From Litoreibacter meonggei (GTDB lineage Bacteria; Pseudomonadota; Alphaproteobacteria; Rhodobacterales; Rhodobacteraceae), in contig NZ_RCCE01000001.1 of NCBI RefSeq assembly GCF_003663885.1, positions 868,001-932,000 on the forward strand: a stretch of 64,000 bases of DNA, written 5' to 3'. Under the pieces are notes generated by a model. That model was not told the DNA's origin, did no database searches, and saw only the letters and a list, made by a program, of their open reading frames with translations. The translations under genes and the position numbers were made by a program. Shown piece after piece: positions 46,160 to 54,990 of this stretch. Numbering within the stretch: position 1 is the first letter of the stretch; every line of letters starts with the position of its first letter.

Positions 46160-46210
46160 TGGCGCGCTGGGGAGGATTCGAACCCCCGACCCCTTGATTC
46201 GTAGTCAAGC
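46160..46210 (-). other. tRNA-Arg(ACG) 3' fragment; attachment-site copy of the island
   Basis: On the minus strand, 51 bases read as tRNA positions 26-76: anticodon stem CTTGA, loop CTACGAA (anticodon ACG), stem TCAAG, then a variable region, the T arm with TTCGAAT loop, acceptor strand CCAGCGC, discriminator G, and CCA. The matching 5' half (D arm and acceptor GCGCTGG) is absent: sequence past 46210 does not fold. A 3' fragment next to a tyrosine integrase is the classical attachment-site duplication left by integration into a tRNA gene. Confidence 0.85.
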
Positions 46211-46213
46211 TTA

Positions 46214-46297
46214 ATAGCTGAACACTGATTTACATAGATACATCAAAAGTATATAAAATGAGTGACTTATGGGTTTTTAGGTAAGCATAGCTGAACA
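46214..46297. repeat. Short direct repeats between attachment site and integrase
   Basis: ATAGCTGAACA occurs at 46214-46224 and again at 46287-46297, 73 bases apart. Immediately before the integrase start, GAGACTAAAA is repeated in tandem at 46328-46337 and 46339-46348. Such repeats are in the place where integrase arm-type or excisionase sites are found; function is inference. Confidence 0.4.
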
Positions 46298-46347
46298 TAC
46301 CGACCCCCTATTACGTACACGATTCATGAGACTAAAAAGAGACTAAA

Positions 46348-47457
46348 ATGAAGATGCGCCTCACTGACCTGTCGGTAAAGAAGCTGAAATCACCCACCTC
46401 CGGGCAAGTGACGCATTGGGATGAGGTTACACCGGGATTTGGCATTCGCTGCTCAACCAAGAGCAAATCATACGTCGTGATGTATGGCGAGCGCAGACTG
46501 CTAAAGACCCTCGGGCGATACCCAGCCCTATCGCTGGCAGAAGCCAGGAAGCGTGCCAAACTGTTCATGGCCACCGAAGCATCCTTGGAAACGCCAAACC
46601 AAGAGTATGATTTCGAAGATCTGGTTGAGGTATATCTGGAAGACTGTAGACTACGCTTGCGAGGCAACACCTTGCAGGGCTATTCGCTGTACCTCAAACA
46701 AGTGAAGCTCTCAGGCCGGATTTCGCAGATTACCCAGGGCGAAATCCTACGTGCAATTGAGCGATACACCAAAAGCCCATCAAGCCAGAATTATGCCTTC
46801 ACTACGCTCAAAGTGTTTTTTAACTGGGCGGTGAAACGACAACACCTTACTTCCAACCCGCTTTCTGTATTGGGCAGGCCACACAAATCTCAGTCGCGCG
46901 AACGCGTCTTATGTGACGAGGAGCTTAAGCTGCTTTTGCGGTATACACTCATGCATCAAGGAGATCGTTTCCATGACATCGTGAGCCTGCTGATAATGAC
47001 CGGACAGCGCCGTGGCGAGATAGCCGATCTGCAATGGTCAGAGGTCGAAACTGATACGCTGGTCTTTTCTCGTAATCGAACGAAGAACAAAAGGGCTCAT
47101 ACGGTCCCGCTTGGTTCGCAAGCCATTGAATTACTGCACTACATCGATGGCGGAGAGGTGCACGTCTTTGGGACTGCCCTGAGCGACGTACCCTTTAGCG
47201 GATGGTCACGCGCTCAGCGTCGTTTGGTCAAGGAAACAGGCCTCGCGCATTTTACGCTGCATGATCTCAGGCGGACCTTCGCAACCAACCAAGCGCGTTT
47301 GGGCACGCCCATTCATGTGACCGAGAAGCTGCTAAACCATATTTCGGGGACGATCAGTGGCGTGGCTGCCGTATACAATCGTCATTCGTACCTGGACGAG
47401 ATGCGGGCTGCGGTTGCTGCACATGATGAGTATTTGACGGACCTACTCGCAACGTGA
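46348..47457 (+). CDS. int: Tyrosine-type site-specific integrase
   Basis: 369 aa. An N-terminal arm-binding-like region (MKMRLTDLSVKKLKSPTSGQ, YVVMYGERRLLKTLGRYPAL, as in P4-type integrases), a core-binding region, then the catalytic domain: Arg221 in TGQRRGEIADLQW, His305/Arg308 in LHDLRRTF, His331 in LLNHISG and the nucleophile Tyr343 in AVYNRHSYLDEM. All catalytic residues are present, so it should be active. It lies about 140 bp from the tRNA fragment and drives integration into tRNA-Arg by inference. Confidence 0.92.
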   Translation: MKMRLTDLSVKKLKSPTSGQVTHWDEVTPGFGIRCSTKSKSYVVMYGERRLLKTLGRYPALSLAEARKRAKLFMATEASLETPNQEYDFEDLVEVYLEDCRLRLRGNTLQGYSLYLKQVKLSGRISQITQGEILRAIERYTKSPSSQNYAFTTLKVFFNWAVKRQHLTSNPLSVLGRPHKSQSRERVLCDEELKLLLRYTLMHQGDRFHDIVSLLIMTGQRRGEIADLQWSEVETDTLVFSRNRTKNKRAHTVPLGSQAIELLHYIDGGEVHVFGTALSDVPFSGWSRAQRRLVKETGLAHFTLHDLRRTFATNQARLGTPIHVTEKLLNHISGTISGVAAVYNRHSYLDEMRAAVAAHDEYLTDLLAT

Positions 47458-47494
47458 CTACTGCCGCTTGAATGGATGCCCAACATTCACGCGA

Positions 47495-47561
47495 AACAGT
47501 CTGTTGCCGGGTTTTGCCTAGGTGAGCAGTTCGCAACAGTCTAGCCTTTCCTCGCCTAGGT
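47495..47561. repeat. Degenerate tandem repeat between integrase and alpA
   Basis: AACAGTCT (47495-47502 and 47535-47542) and GCCTAGGT (47516-47523 and 47554-47561) occur twice in the same order with about a 40-base period. A further CCCTAGGG lies at 47571-47578. Repeats of this kind upstream of an AlpA-like gene may be regulator binding sites. Confidence 0.4.
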
Positions 47562-47611
47562 CTTCGTACCCCTAGGGCGTCGCGATGCTCTTCAATCAAG
47601 GAGAGATCGTG

Positions 47612-47788
47612 ATGCGGATACTATCGAAGAAGCAGGTGAAGGAATTAGTTCTATACTCGCCTCAACACATTTCACGGCTGGAAAAAGCCCAGAAGTTCCC
47701 TAAACGGATACAACTTGGCCCAAACCGAGTGGGATGGTTAGAGAGTGAAGTGCTAGACTGGCTCCGGCTCCGACTTGAAAGCCGATAG
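47612..47788 (+). CDS. AlpA-family regulatory protein
   Basis: 58 aa from ATG 47612, with aaggagagatcgtg upstream. MRILSKKQVKELVLYSPQHI, FPKRIQLGPNRVGWLESEVL and DWLRLRLESR give the AlpA/MerR-like winged HTH (sequence QHISRLEKAQKFP is the recognition part). AlpA-type proteins regulate integrase or excision of P4-like and other tRNA-integrated elements. It follows the integrase by about 150 bp. Confidence 0.85.
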   Translation: MRILSKKQVKELVLYSPQHISRLEKAQKFPKRIQLGPNRVGWLESEVLDWLRLRLESR

Positions 47789-47866
47789 CCTCTTACGATG
47801 CTCCCGCTTGGGAGTATGGGGGTGGTCAAGCGTGCACAGCTTGGCCATCTCCGCCTGCTTTGAGAG

Positions 47867-48343
47867 CTACCTCACAGCCGTCGGTCGAAGCAATCCTCGC
47901 ACCAGAGCATTATGACCAGTGGATGAACGGCACAGCCAAAGAGGCTCTGCTACCGTTGGCTCATTGCTCAAACAGCGACTATTCGCGTCCATTAGATTGC
48001 ATTCGGCACAGCATTCTAAGTGCCGGTATCGTTTCAGTATCTTTTCCAAGTTTTCCATTTCCGAACTCCGGAATTTTTTTGATTTTAGTAGCTTGAAATC
48101 CACACTGAATAATCTTCCTGTGGGCCACAATATTAAGCAGGGTCGCCACACGTATCCATAGATACTCGACCCATCAACCAATCCAAGCGGATCGCCTTGG
48201 ACGTAGCGTCCGAGAGTCGGATCATTGTCCCGCATCCAGTTCTGGTGCAAACCACTCTCAGATTGGAACCACTGGCCGGGGAAGCGCAGATTCATCGGAG
48301 TGCCTGTAGCCGAAATCGGTTTCCTGCAACGTGGTGACACCAT
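47867..48343 (-). pseudogene. Truncated RHS remnant with alternative C-terminal tip
   Basis: 158 aa open frame. Residues 15-64 repeat the RHS core of the full-length gene downstream (TPMNLRFPGQWFQSESGLHQ, then DPTLGRYVQGDPLGLVDGSS), but from YGYVWRPCLILWPTG the sequence departs and gives a different 90-residue tip with cysteines (LECCAECNLMDANSRC). The nucleotide match covers about 48160-48308 versus 49357-49508 with many substitutions. A second piece, 48318-48400, matches 50197-50277, so about 0.7 kb is missing between them. This is the classic displaced C-terminal module left by RHS recombination; the frame has no proper start. Confidence 0.7.
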
Positions 48344-48486
48344 CGGTGTTCACCGCATCAGTCAGACGGTAGCTCTGCTCATAAGTAAATGTCCGTGTGT
48401 ATCGTCGGTTGACTAAGAAACTAGGCAAAGGGAAAATGAACGAGACGAGCGTCTAGGAAACAATGGCCCCTCACATAAAAGAAAAC

Positions 48487-48942
48487 CTAAATACCAGAAA
48501 CATTCTTCCAAAACCATTTGTCGTGGTGGCCAGATGACCCAATGACAAATTTGCAATAAGACAAAAACGAGCTTTTTTGCGCTTGATTCAGATAAGTTTT
48601 GAAGAACTTGCTTCTTTCCGTTATCGGAGTTGTTGCATACTTCTTACTTTGAGAAAGCAAGTAAGTTAGCGCGGTTAATTCATACCGGTCAGTTTCCAAA
48701 GAACGCTGCATAGCTAGACCGATCAGAGAAACTCCTTCAGAAGAACTGGCATCCGCGATTAAAAAGGTCTCTCGCTCAAAATCAGTTACAGAAATATCGC
48801 TTAGTCGTTCCAAACCCATACCGTTCATGACTTCGACCAAGCCTTGAGACCACGCCCCTTTCTTGTGCTTGATGTCAATATTTTGCAAATCGTAGTCATC
48901 AATGATTGACTCGAGTAGATGTTTTTTTTCTATTATATTCAC
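48487..48942 (-). CDS. Candidate immunity protein, 151 aa
   Basis: Soluble, mixed-charge protein (MNIIEKKHLLESIIDDYDLQ; RSLETDRYELTALTYLLSQS; SSFLSYCKFVIGSSGHHDKW) beginning 14 bp after the RHS stop on the same strand. No family recognised. Its size, AT-rich composition and location directly after a polymorphic RHS C-terminus are what is expected of an immunity gene. Function is inferred from position only; there is no sequence evidence of binding. Confidence 0.55.
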   Translation of the reverse strand: MNIIEKKHLLESIIDDYDLQNIDIKHKKGAWSQGLVEVMNGMGLERLSDISVTDFERETFLIADASSSEGVSLIGLAMQRSLETDRYELTALTYLLSQSKKYATTPITERSKFFKTYLNQAQKSSFLSYCKFVIGSSGHHDKWFWKNVSGI

Positions 48943-48956
48943 GCTTAGCTCACATT

Positions 48957-51900
48957 CTAACGAAGACTACCGAAAAGTCCGAAAGACTTTCGTCTTAGGA
49001 GGCTGTTGCAGTTGGTCCAGTTACTGCAGTCTTTTACTCTTCTGTTAGTTTCGCCTTCTGGACTAAAATCGCCTGGAAGACCGTTTATTGGAGGGCAATA
49101 AGCATCCCGTTCTTTTCTAGCTGTGCATAATTCTCCCCATTGCTTAGTCTTGTAAAATAGGGTTATCACACTATCGTTGGGTACGCACTTTTTTGGTTTC
49201 TGCGCTTTCGCCTGCCTCACACGTTCGCGGAATGACTCACACGGGTCACCGCATTGAGCTCCGCCTGAGGAGTTTGGGAGTTTTCGTGGGAACCCAAAAG
49301 GCGAACTCTGCTCCCCGCTAGGATCAGCGTATCTCCCCGGGTTCTGCATTGCATATCCATATACGCTTGACCCATCGACCAATCCAAGCGGATCACTTTG
49401 TATGTAGCGCCCGAGAGTCGGATCATAGTCCCGCATCCAGTTCTGGTGCAGCCCGCTCTCAGACTGGAACCACTGACCGGGGAACCGCAGGTTCATCGGA
49501 GTACCTGTGGACGTATGCACACCACCGAACGGCAGGTATGTTGCCTCCCACACCTTCGCACCCAAGCTATCGGTCGCGAATATCGGCTTGCCGATGTGAT
49601 CCGCACGCACGTAGTAGACTTGGCTGTTCTCAATCACGGCGACGGGTATATCGCCGAGCCAGACATATTCCCGAAGCAGCGTCTTGGTCTTCGTCCCGAT
49701 TGGCACCTCGTACTCAGATATCCGCTGCCCGCCAGGACCGAAGAACGAGTGGTGTTCAACTCCGTCTTGTGTCAACCGGCGCACAACCTGTTGGCCAACG
49801 GCATCATATTGATACTCTTCCTGAGCCACCCCAAATATCGAGAAGGTATCCATGCGCCCTGCTGCATCGTAATCATAGCCGTAGCCGGTGCCCGAGCGAT
49901 CGTCATAGGTCACATTTCCTGCCGCATCATGGGTAAAAGTTCTGACTGCGGCACTCGCCCGTGAGACAGAGTCCAAACGGTTATTCGTTGCCCCATAGGA
50001 GTAACTGTCCGTGACCCCAGCTGCCATCCGCGAAATGCGATTGCCGACGAGATCATAGCTATAGTCCAGCGTCCCATAGTCGCCAACGGCGGAGGCAAGG
50101 AACTCCCGCGCCTCGTATGTGAAAGTCTCTGACTGGCTGAGCAGAAGGTTATCGACAGTGGATGTCAGGTTGTCGCGTGTGGAATAGCCGTAATCGGTAT
50201 CCTGCAACGTGGTGACACCATCGGTATCCACAACATCAGTCAGACGGTAGCTCTGATCATAGGTGAATGTCCGCGTGAATCCATCCGCAAACTGCATCGA
50301 CGCAACTGGACCGTTCGGCAGATGTGTTATCTGATCGACAATGGTTGTGATCGTATTGGTGCCAGGCGCTTGCTGCTTAATGGCCGTGATCCGATTGTCG
50401 TCGTCATACTCATAGTACACCCTTCTGGTAGACGGGTATTGGATCCAACTCACGTTGCCTGCGGTATCTTCCTTTACGTATTGCGAGAACGCAAGCTTGT
50501 TTGGATACTTAAATCTCTGCCCAAAGATTGGGCCATCAGCGTAGTACGCATAGGTGTACAAAATACGACGCCCATCGACGACGGTTAGGGAAGGCTTGCC
50601 AGTTGTTTCAACTTTCGACGGGTGATCATAGTAGAAGAAGCTATCGCCCTTACCGCCGGGGGGATAGTCAATCTTCGTAGGCCGACCAGAATTGTCATAG
50701 TCATATTGAACAAAAATCCCGCGGGCGTCCGTTTTGGAAGCCATTAATCCGCGACTATTATAGGTGTAGGTTGTCGTCCCCTTGTCCGGACTGATTTCTT
50801 GAATCAAATCACCAAAGCCATTGTAAATCTGACTTGTGACGAGCCCGCGTTGATCCGAATAAGACGTCATTTGGTCGTCAACATTGTGCGCAAGACCAAC
50901 TTGCCCAGAGTTCCGGTCAACTTCAGAGATCAGACGGTTTAATGCATCAAAGCCGCGAGTGGTCACAAGGTTTTGCGGGTCGGTGATCGTTGCAAGATTA
51001 TCTTCCACGTCATGAGAGAACTCAGTGATCTGACCATTCGCGCCTAGAATTTTTAGCAATCGGCCCAACTCATCATATTGAGTATCCTCGAAATACGCGA
51101 TGCCAGCAGAGACATTTGAATGCTCCGTCCGTGTGCGGTTTCCCATATTGTCGTAGGTGTAGCTCGCGAGCTCTCCTTCTGGTGACGTAGTTGACACAAG
51201 TCTGCGCGCCTCGTCATAGGCGTAGACCCATGTGTTTCCGAGGGGATTTGTCATCGACACGACTTGACCAACTTCATCATAGGAATAGGACTGAGTTTGT
51301 GGAGTCCCGCCTTGTGGTAGGAAACTACTTGTGAGTACACGACCCTCAATATCGTAGGTCATTGTCCACTCATTCCCATCGGGCTGGGCAATATGTAGCG
51401 GCTGTCCGGCCTTATTGCGGGTCAGCACGTCGGTCACATGACCATTAGCGTCTGTAACCGTATCGAGATTACCGTTTGGGTCGTAGGTGTAGCTAGTCTC
51501 GTCAATCACACCATTCGCGACCAATCCCGGTCCATCGACCGTGGTGAGCAAGCTCAGGCCCAAGGCGTTTTGGCTATAGGTGTAGTCCCACTCTCTCGTC
51601 GTGCCGAATGTTGGGCTGGCCGCAAGGTTATCGGTTTGAATGTAGGTTAGCAGCTGCCCTGCCGCGGAATACGTAAAGTCCTCGATTAGCGTGTCGGTCT
51701 GCCTCTGTGTGGGCAGCCTCAGAACAGGATCCCAGGTCAGGGTCGTGATACGGGGTGAAGCCGAGGTCGCATCTTCATTGATCTGCGTCACAAGTCCCGC
51801 CGCGTTTCTGGACATAACTGTGCTCGCTCCATTGCGCTCAACTTGCCCCAGCGGAAGCCCCGTTCCACCAGATGAAGATGTCCCAAACGATGGTGTTAAA

Positions 51901-53432
51901 GTTGTCCCAAGGCAGTTGCTGGTTGGAAGGCCGTCTATCGTTTGAAGCGTCTTATGTAACGGAATACGGATGGTCTGACCGTTGACCGAAGCTAAGAGCA
52001 ACGGCGTAACATAATTGTAGTCAGCCACCTTTCCTAACGGACCAGTAACCTTTGTCAGTAAATCTGAGACTTGATCGAACTCGTGACGCTCAGCTCCACC
52101 AAAGTGTTGGGTAGACACCACCTTCGGACCAACTTCGGAAAACCCCGGTGCTGCGGGTGTGGTCTGATACGTGAACTCCGCATAAGGAAAATCGGTCCCA
52201 TTTGGCCTTAACCTTCCGTCATGAATAGTTGTGAGCAGCGGATGCGTCGTGGAAGCTACATAGTCATACTCATGCTGAAGTTCAGAGGTTGATTGTGCAA
52301 CATCTGCAATATGCACAGTATCGAGCTGCGCAATTGTGCCATCAGATGTAACTGCGCTATATACGTAATTGAGTTCAACCGAAGGAGTAAAGCCTGTTGC
52401 CCCAATTTCGGGATCAATTTCGACTTTACTCACCATCGGGACAGCACCGACTGCCGGGTCGTATATGACCTCCACCCATGTCAGCTGAGCAACTTGTCCT
52501 CGATTGTCCTCAAACTGAGCGACCTGTCCGGCCGCATCCCGTAGAAACGTAATCGAGTAGCCGTCAGACCACTCTATTTGCTCCAACGCTTTCTTGTCGT
52601 CAGAGGTGTCTTCAAAGGTCCATTTTGTCCCCTTGCCGTCCGCCACAAAAGGACGGCCCGTAGCATCAACAGAGAGCTCGTAGCTCTTTTCCGGAAACAA
52701 CGGCACCGACCCTGAGAGCCCGTCAAATAGGAATGAGAAACCATCACCGCGATTGAACACATAGTCCGGCGACGATGCACCAAGGTTGTTTGCGAACCCT
52801 GTGGCCAAGAAGGCATTAAATTCTCCGGCCCATATGCCCCCAAACCAGCGGATGGGGGATTGCAGGTGATGCTGCCCGGCAATCTTATCATCAGAGCGAT
52901 AGTACCGCTTAATGCGGAAGCGATCATCCTTCGGTGAGATCCAGTCAGAGGCGACTTCCGTCTTGGTCAAAGAATTAATTACTGTTGGGTTTCCTGCGGA
53001 CTTGCCCTCCACCGAGCAGGTATGCATGCGAGAGCATTCACCCAAGGTGGAGCTGAGCACGTTACCTGAGGAGTCAAAGCGGTAGCACTTTTGGACTACG
53101 TCGATTGACCACGGTGCATTGGGGTCCGTCGCTGGTTCATCTTGAACGCAAGTCGCCCTTGGGTTTCCAGAACTACTCTCGTTTTTTTCGACGCTCGAGA
53201 GCTTGTCCCCACGATACCCAGAGATCCAAGGGAACGGGGCACCAGAATTCTTACACGCTTCACTGGCAGATCCTCCAACGCCCGTTGTCCCTGGGTACCC
53301 AGATGGAGGAGGAGGAAGAAGTCCAGCAGTTTTCCACAAAGTTGAGTAGTATTCTTGCGCAAGCGTCGGTGTCGCTGCCAGCAAGAACGCCGCTAAAGCC
53401 AAAGCTTTGCGACCGCGATTGAAAATGCTCAA
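48957..53432 (-). CDS. Sec-exported RHS/YD-repeat protein with cysteine-rich variable tip
   Basis: 1491 aa. N-terminal signal peptide (MSIFNRGRKALALAAFLLAA, cleavage near TLAQ). Then a region like DUF6531 (TKTEVASDWISPKDDRFRIK, DYVFNRGDGFSFLFDG) and many YD repeats (for example SYTYDPNGNLDTVTDANGHV, ASYTYDNMGNRTRTEHS). The RHS core motif is RYIQSDPLGLVDGSSVYGYA followed by ADPSG. The last 118 residues (48960-49313) are a variable tip with seven cysteines (CGDPCESFRE, LCTARKERDAYC, DCSNWTNCNS). No PAAR/VgrG domain, so export is Sec-based. Likely a contact toxin; tip activity unknown. Confidence 0.9.
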   Translation of the reverse strand: MSIFNRGRKALALAAFLLAATPTLAQEYYSTLWKTAGLLPPPPSGYPGTTGVGGSASEACKNSGAPFPWISGYRGDKLSSVEKNESSSGNPRATCVQDEPATDPNAPWSIDVVQKCYRFDSSGNVLSSTLGECSRMHTCSVEGKSAGNPTVINSLTKTEVASDWISPKDDRFRIKRYYRSDDKIAGQHHLQSPIRWFGGIWAGEFNAFLATGFANNLGASSPDYVFNRGDGFSFLFDGLSGSVPLFPEKSYELSVDATGRPFVADGKGTKWTFEDTSDDKKALEQIEWSDGYSITFLRDAAGQVAQFEDNRGQVAQLTWVEVIYDPAVGAVPMVSKVEIDPEIGATGFTPSVELNYVYSAVTSDGTIAQLDTVHIADVAQSTSELQHEYDYVASTTHPLLTTIHDGRLRPNGTDFPYAEFTYQTTPAAPGFSEVGPKVVSTQHFGGAERHEFDQVSDLLTKVTGPLGKVADYNYVTPLLLASVNGQTIRIPLHKTLQTIDGLPTSNCLGTTLTPSFGTSSSGGTGLPLGQVERNGASTVMSRNAAGLVTQINEDATSASPRITTLTWDPVLRLPTQRQTDTLIEDFTYSAAGQLLTYIQTDNLAASPTFGTTREWDYTYSQNALGLSLLTTVDGPGLVANGVIDETSYTYDPNGNLDTVTDANGHVTDVLTRNKAGQPLHIAQPDGNEWTMTYDIEGRVLTSSFLPQGGTPQTQSYSYDEVGQVVSMTNPLGNTWVYAYDEARRLVSTTSPEGELASYTYDNMGNRTRTEHSNVSAGIAYFEDTQYDELGRLLKILGANGQITEFSHDVEDNLATITDPQNLVTTRGFDALNRLISEVDRNSGQVGLAHNVDDQMTSYSDQRGLVTSQIYNGFGDLIQEISPDKGTTTYTYNSRGLMASKTDARGIFVQYDYDNSGRPTKIDYPPGGKGDSFFYYDHPSKVETTGKPSLTVVDGRRILYTYAYYADGPIFGQRFKYPNKLAFSQYVKEDTAGNVSWIQYPSTRRVYYEYDDDNRITAIKQQAPGTNTITTIVDQITHLPNGPVASMQFADGFTRTFTYDQSYRLTDVVDTDGVTTLQDTDYGYSTRDNLTSTVDNLLLSQSETFTYEAREFLASAVGDYGTLDYSYDLVGNRISRMAAGVTDSYSYGATNNRLDSVSRASAAVRTFTHDAAGNVTYDDRSGTGYGYDYDAAGRMDTFSIFGVAQEEYQYDAVGQQVVRRLTQDGVEHHSFFGPGGQRISEYEVPIGTKTKTLLREYVWLGDIPVAVIENSQVYYVRADHIGKPIFATDSLGAKVWEATYLPFGGVHTSTGTPMNLRFPGQWFQSESGLHQNWMRDYDPTLGRYIQSDPLGLVDGSSVYGYAMQNPGRYADPSGEQSSPFGFPRKLPNSSGGAQCGDPCESFRERVRQAKAQKPKKCVPNDSVITLFYKTKQWGELCTARKERDAYCPPINGLPGDFSPEGETNRRVKDCSNWTNCNSLLRRKSFGLFGSLR

Positions 53433-53871
53433 AATTAATACCCACCCAAAAAGATAATGACTTTGGACTACTCGAACTTAATATTTTCGTCGCGTCAACA
53501 GGAAATCAAAAAAGATGTCCGTGAAAAATGATCAAGTGAAGTATTCCATGATGAGCTCTGACCGAAGCCGAGATATTTTCCCCTCTAGGTGGGAATAGAT
53601 ACGACTGCAGTTTCACCTCGTAAGAATTGAGCATTTTTATCTGTTATTTTGACTTCACCCTGAGAAAGCCTCGTACGTTAGGCTGGAAAGTGACTTGAAC
53701 AAACCGTGTATCATCGGCATGTTACCTGGAACGGCGATTCATGCAGCAAAGAGGATGGGCAACAAGTGCTTGGTATGTATTACCATATAGAACGCTTACT
53801 AAGCCGTCCCTAAGCGCAGTAACCCTTGCCACCATAGATCACTTGTCAGGTGCTAATTCCACGGGAAATAT
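53433..53871. other. Intergenic region between RHS gene and methyltransferase
   Basis: 439 bases between divergent genes, A/T-rich. Should hold both promoters. No coding sequence, tRNA or clear terminator was identified. Confidence 0.5.
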
Positions 53872-54777
53872 ATGAGGAAAAACTTAACTGCAAAACAGCT
53901 CATCGAAAGAGACTGGAAATTCCCAACAGGTCATAGACTGGGCTATCAAGGTTTTGTCAGTGAAATGAAAGCAAAACGCCAGGAGCAATTGGAAGCATGG
54001 TCACTGCGCAGGCCTATGGCCAATTTCGAAGTGAACGACTATTTGGCCGCCTATCAAAACTATCCACCAGAAGAGTTTTCAGAGCCATATTCGGTGCCTG
54101 ATGTCGCCTATGCGACCCACCTAAACTCCATGCAAAAAAAGTATTTGTCACGGTTCAAAAACGTTCGCCGTGCTTGGAGCAGAGTTCTTCGCTTTTTACC
54201 TGAAGCGATGCACAGTGGGGACAGGTTGCGGGTGCTGGAAATGTCTACGGCTCATGGTGCGACCCTGGAAGTATTGCGGCATTTTGGCCATGATGTCGTC
54301 GGCAACGATTTTAGTAATGATGGGCTCAGCTCTCGTGTGGGTGGTGGAACTCCATTGCGGCAGGTGAATAGCGACATTCCAGTAGAAAACGTAAATGAAG
54401 CTGACTGGCCCTATAAACCGATTATTGACAGTCTTGGGCTCGATGTCAGGCTTTTTGATGCAGGCAAGTTACCATACCCGTTTGACGCGGCGGAATTCGA
54501 TGTGGTTCTTTGTTTTGACGCATTAGAGCATTATTGCCATCCAAAAGATTGGATGAAGATTGTTGATGAGTTCGTACGGATTTCAAAGAAAACTGTTGTT
54601 GTCCGCATAAACCCTATTCAACGCCACCTAATCCCAGATCAAGCCTATACGCCATATGTACAGAAGTTTTACCAGGCAATGCTAGAGTATAGTAAGTCTG
54701 GATTCAGATGTATCGTTACTGAGGCTGAATCAAATCAACCACTATATTTCAAGCTAATGAAAATCAGTGACAAATAG
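53872..54777 (+). CDS. SAM-dependent methyltransferase
   Basis: 301 aa class I methyltransferase. Motif I is VLEMSTAHGATLEVLRHFG (around residue 122) followed by DVVGNDFSN, and motif IV is FDVVLCFDALEHYCHPKDW. The N-terminal 80 residues (MRKNLTAKQLIERDWKFPTG) belong to no recognised domain and the C-terminal part (RISKKTVVVRINPIQRHLIP) is typical of methyltransferases acting on surface or small-molecule substrates. Target unknown. Within the island, alone on this strand between the RHS gene and gspE. Confidence 0.78.
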   Translation: MRKNLTAKQLIERDWKFPTGHRLGYQGFVSEMKAKRQEQLEAWSLRRPMANFEVNDYLAAYQNYPPEEFSEPYSVPDVAYATHLNSMQKKYLSRFKNVRRAWSRVLRFLPEAMHSGDRLRVLEMSTAHGATLEVLRHFGHDVVGNDFSNDGLSSRVGGGTPLRQVNSDIPVENVNEADWPYKPIIDSLGLDVRLFDAGKLPYPFDAAEFDVVLCFDALEHYCHPKDWMKIVDEFVRISKKTVVVRINPIQRHLIPDQAYTPYVQKFYQAMLEYSKSGFRCIVTEAESNQPLYFKLMKISDK

Positions 54778-54890
54778 GCACTCGACCTCAGATCAAAGGT
54801 AGCTCATGTGCACAAGATTGGCGCGTTCTTGGCTCATCCAACGGTTCGCACCTCACTGTGCGAGCCGCACCAAGCGCTACGGTTCCGCTC

Positions 54891-54954
54891 GATCATAGAT
54901 AGCGGTCAATTGCTGATCGTGAAGCCCCGACGGGATGTGTTACCATCTATGATC
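54891..54954. repeat. Perfect 10-bp inverted repeat between methyltransferase and gspE
   Basis: GATCATAGAT (54891-54900) and ATCTATGATC (54945-54954) are perfect reverse complements separated by 44 bases. A second hairpin, GGTTCGCAC/GTGCGAGCC with one GU pair, lies at 54843-54866. The genes on both sides converge here, so this may be a terminator-like or cruciform structure; there is no T-run. Confidence 0.4.
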
Positions 54955-54990
54955 AATATATTGATGCCAACTTCGATGTCGGTGACGAGC

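Noticed and set aside
46160-46290. Intact tRNA-Arg or a tRNA with an intron
   Set aside because: No D arm or 5' acceptor strand (GCGCTGG) occurs within the following bases, so only a 3' fragment is present.
48957-53432. Type VI-secreted RHS effector
   Set aside because: The N-terminus is a Sec signal peptide and no PAAR, VgrG or adaptor gene is visible in the window.
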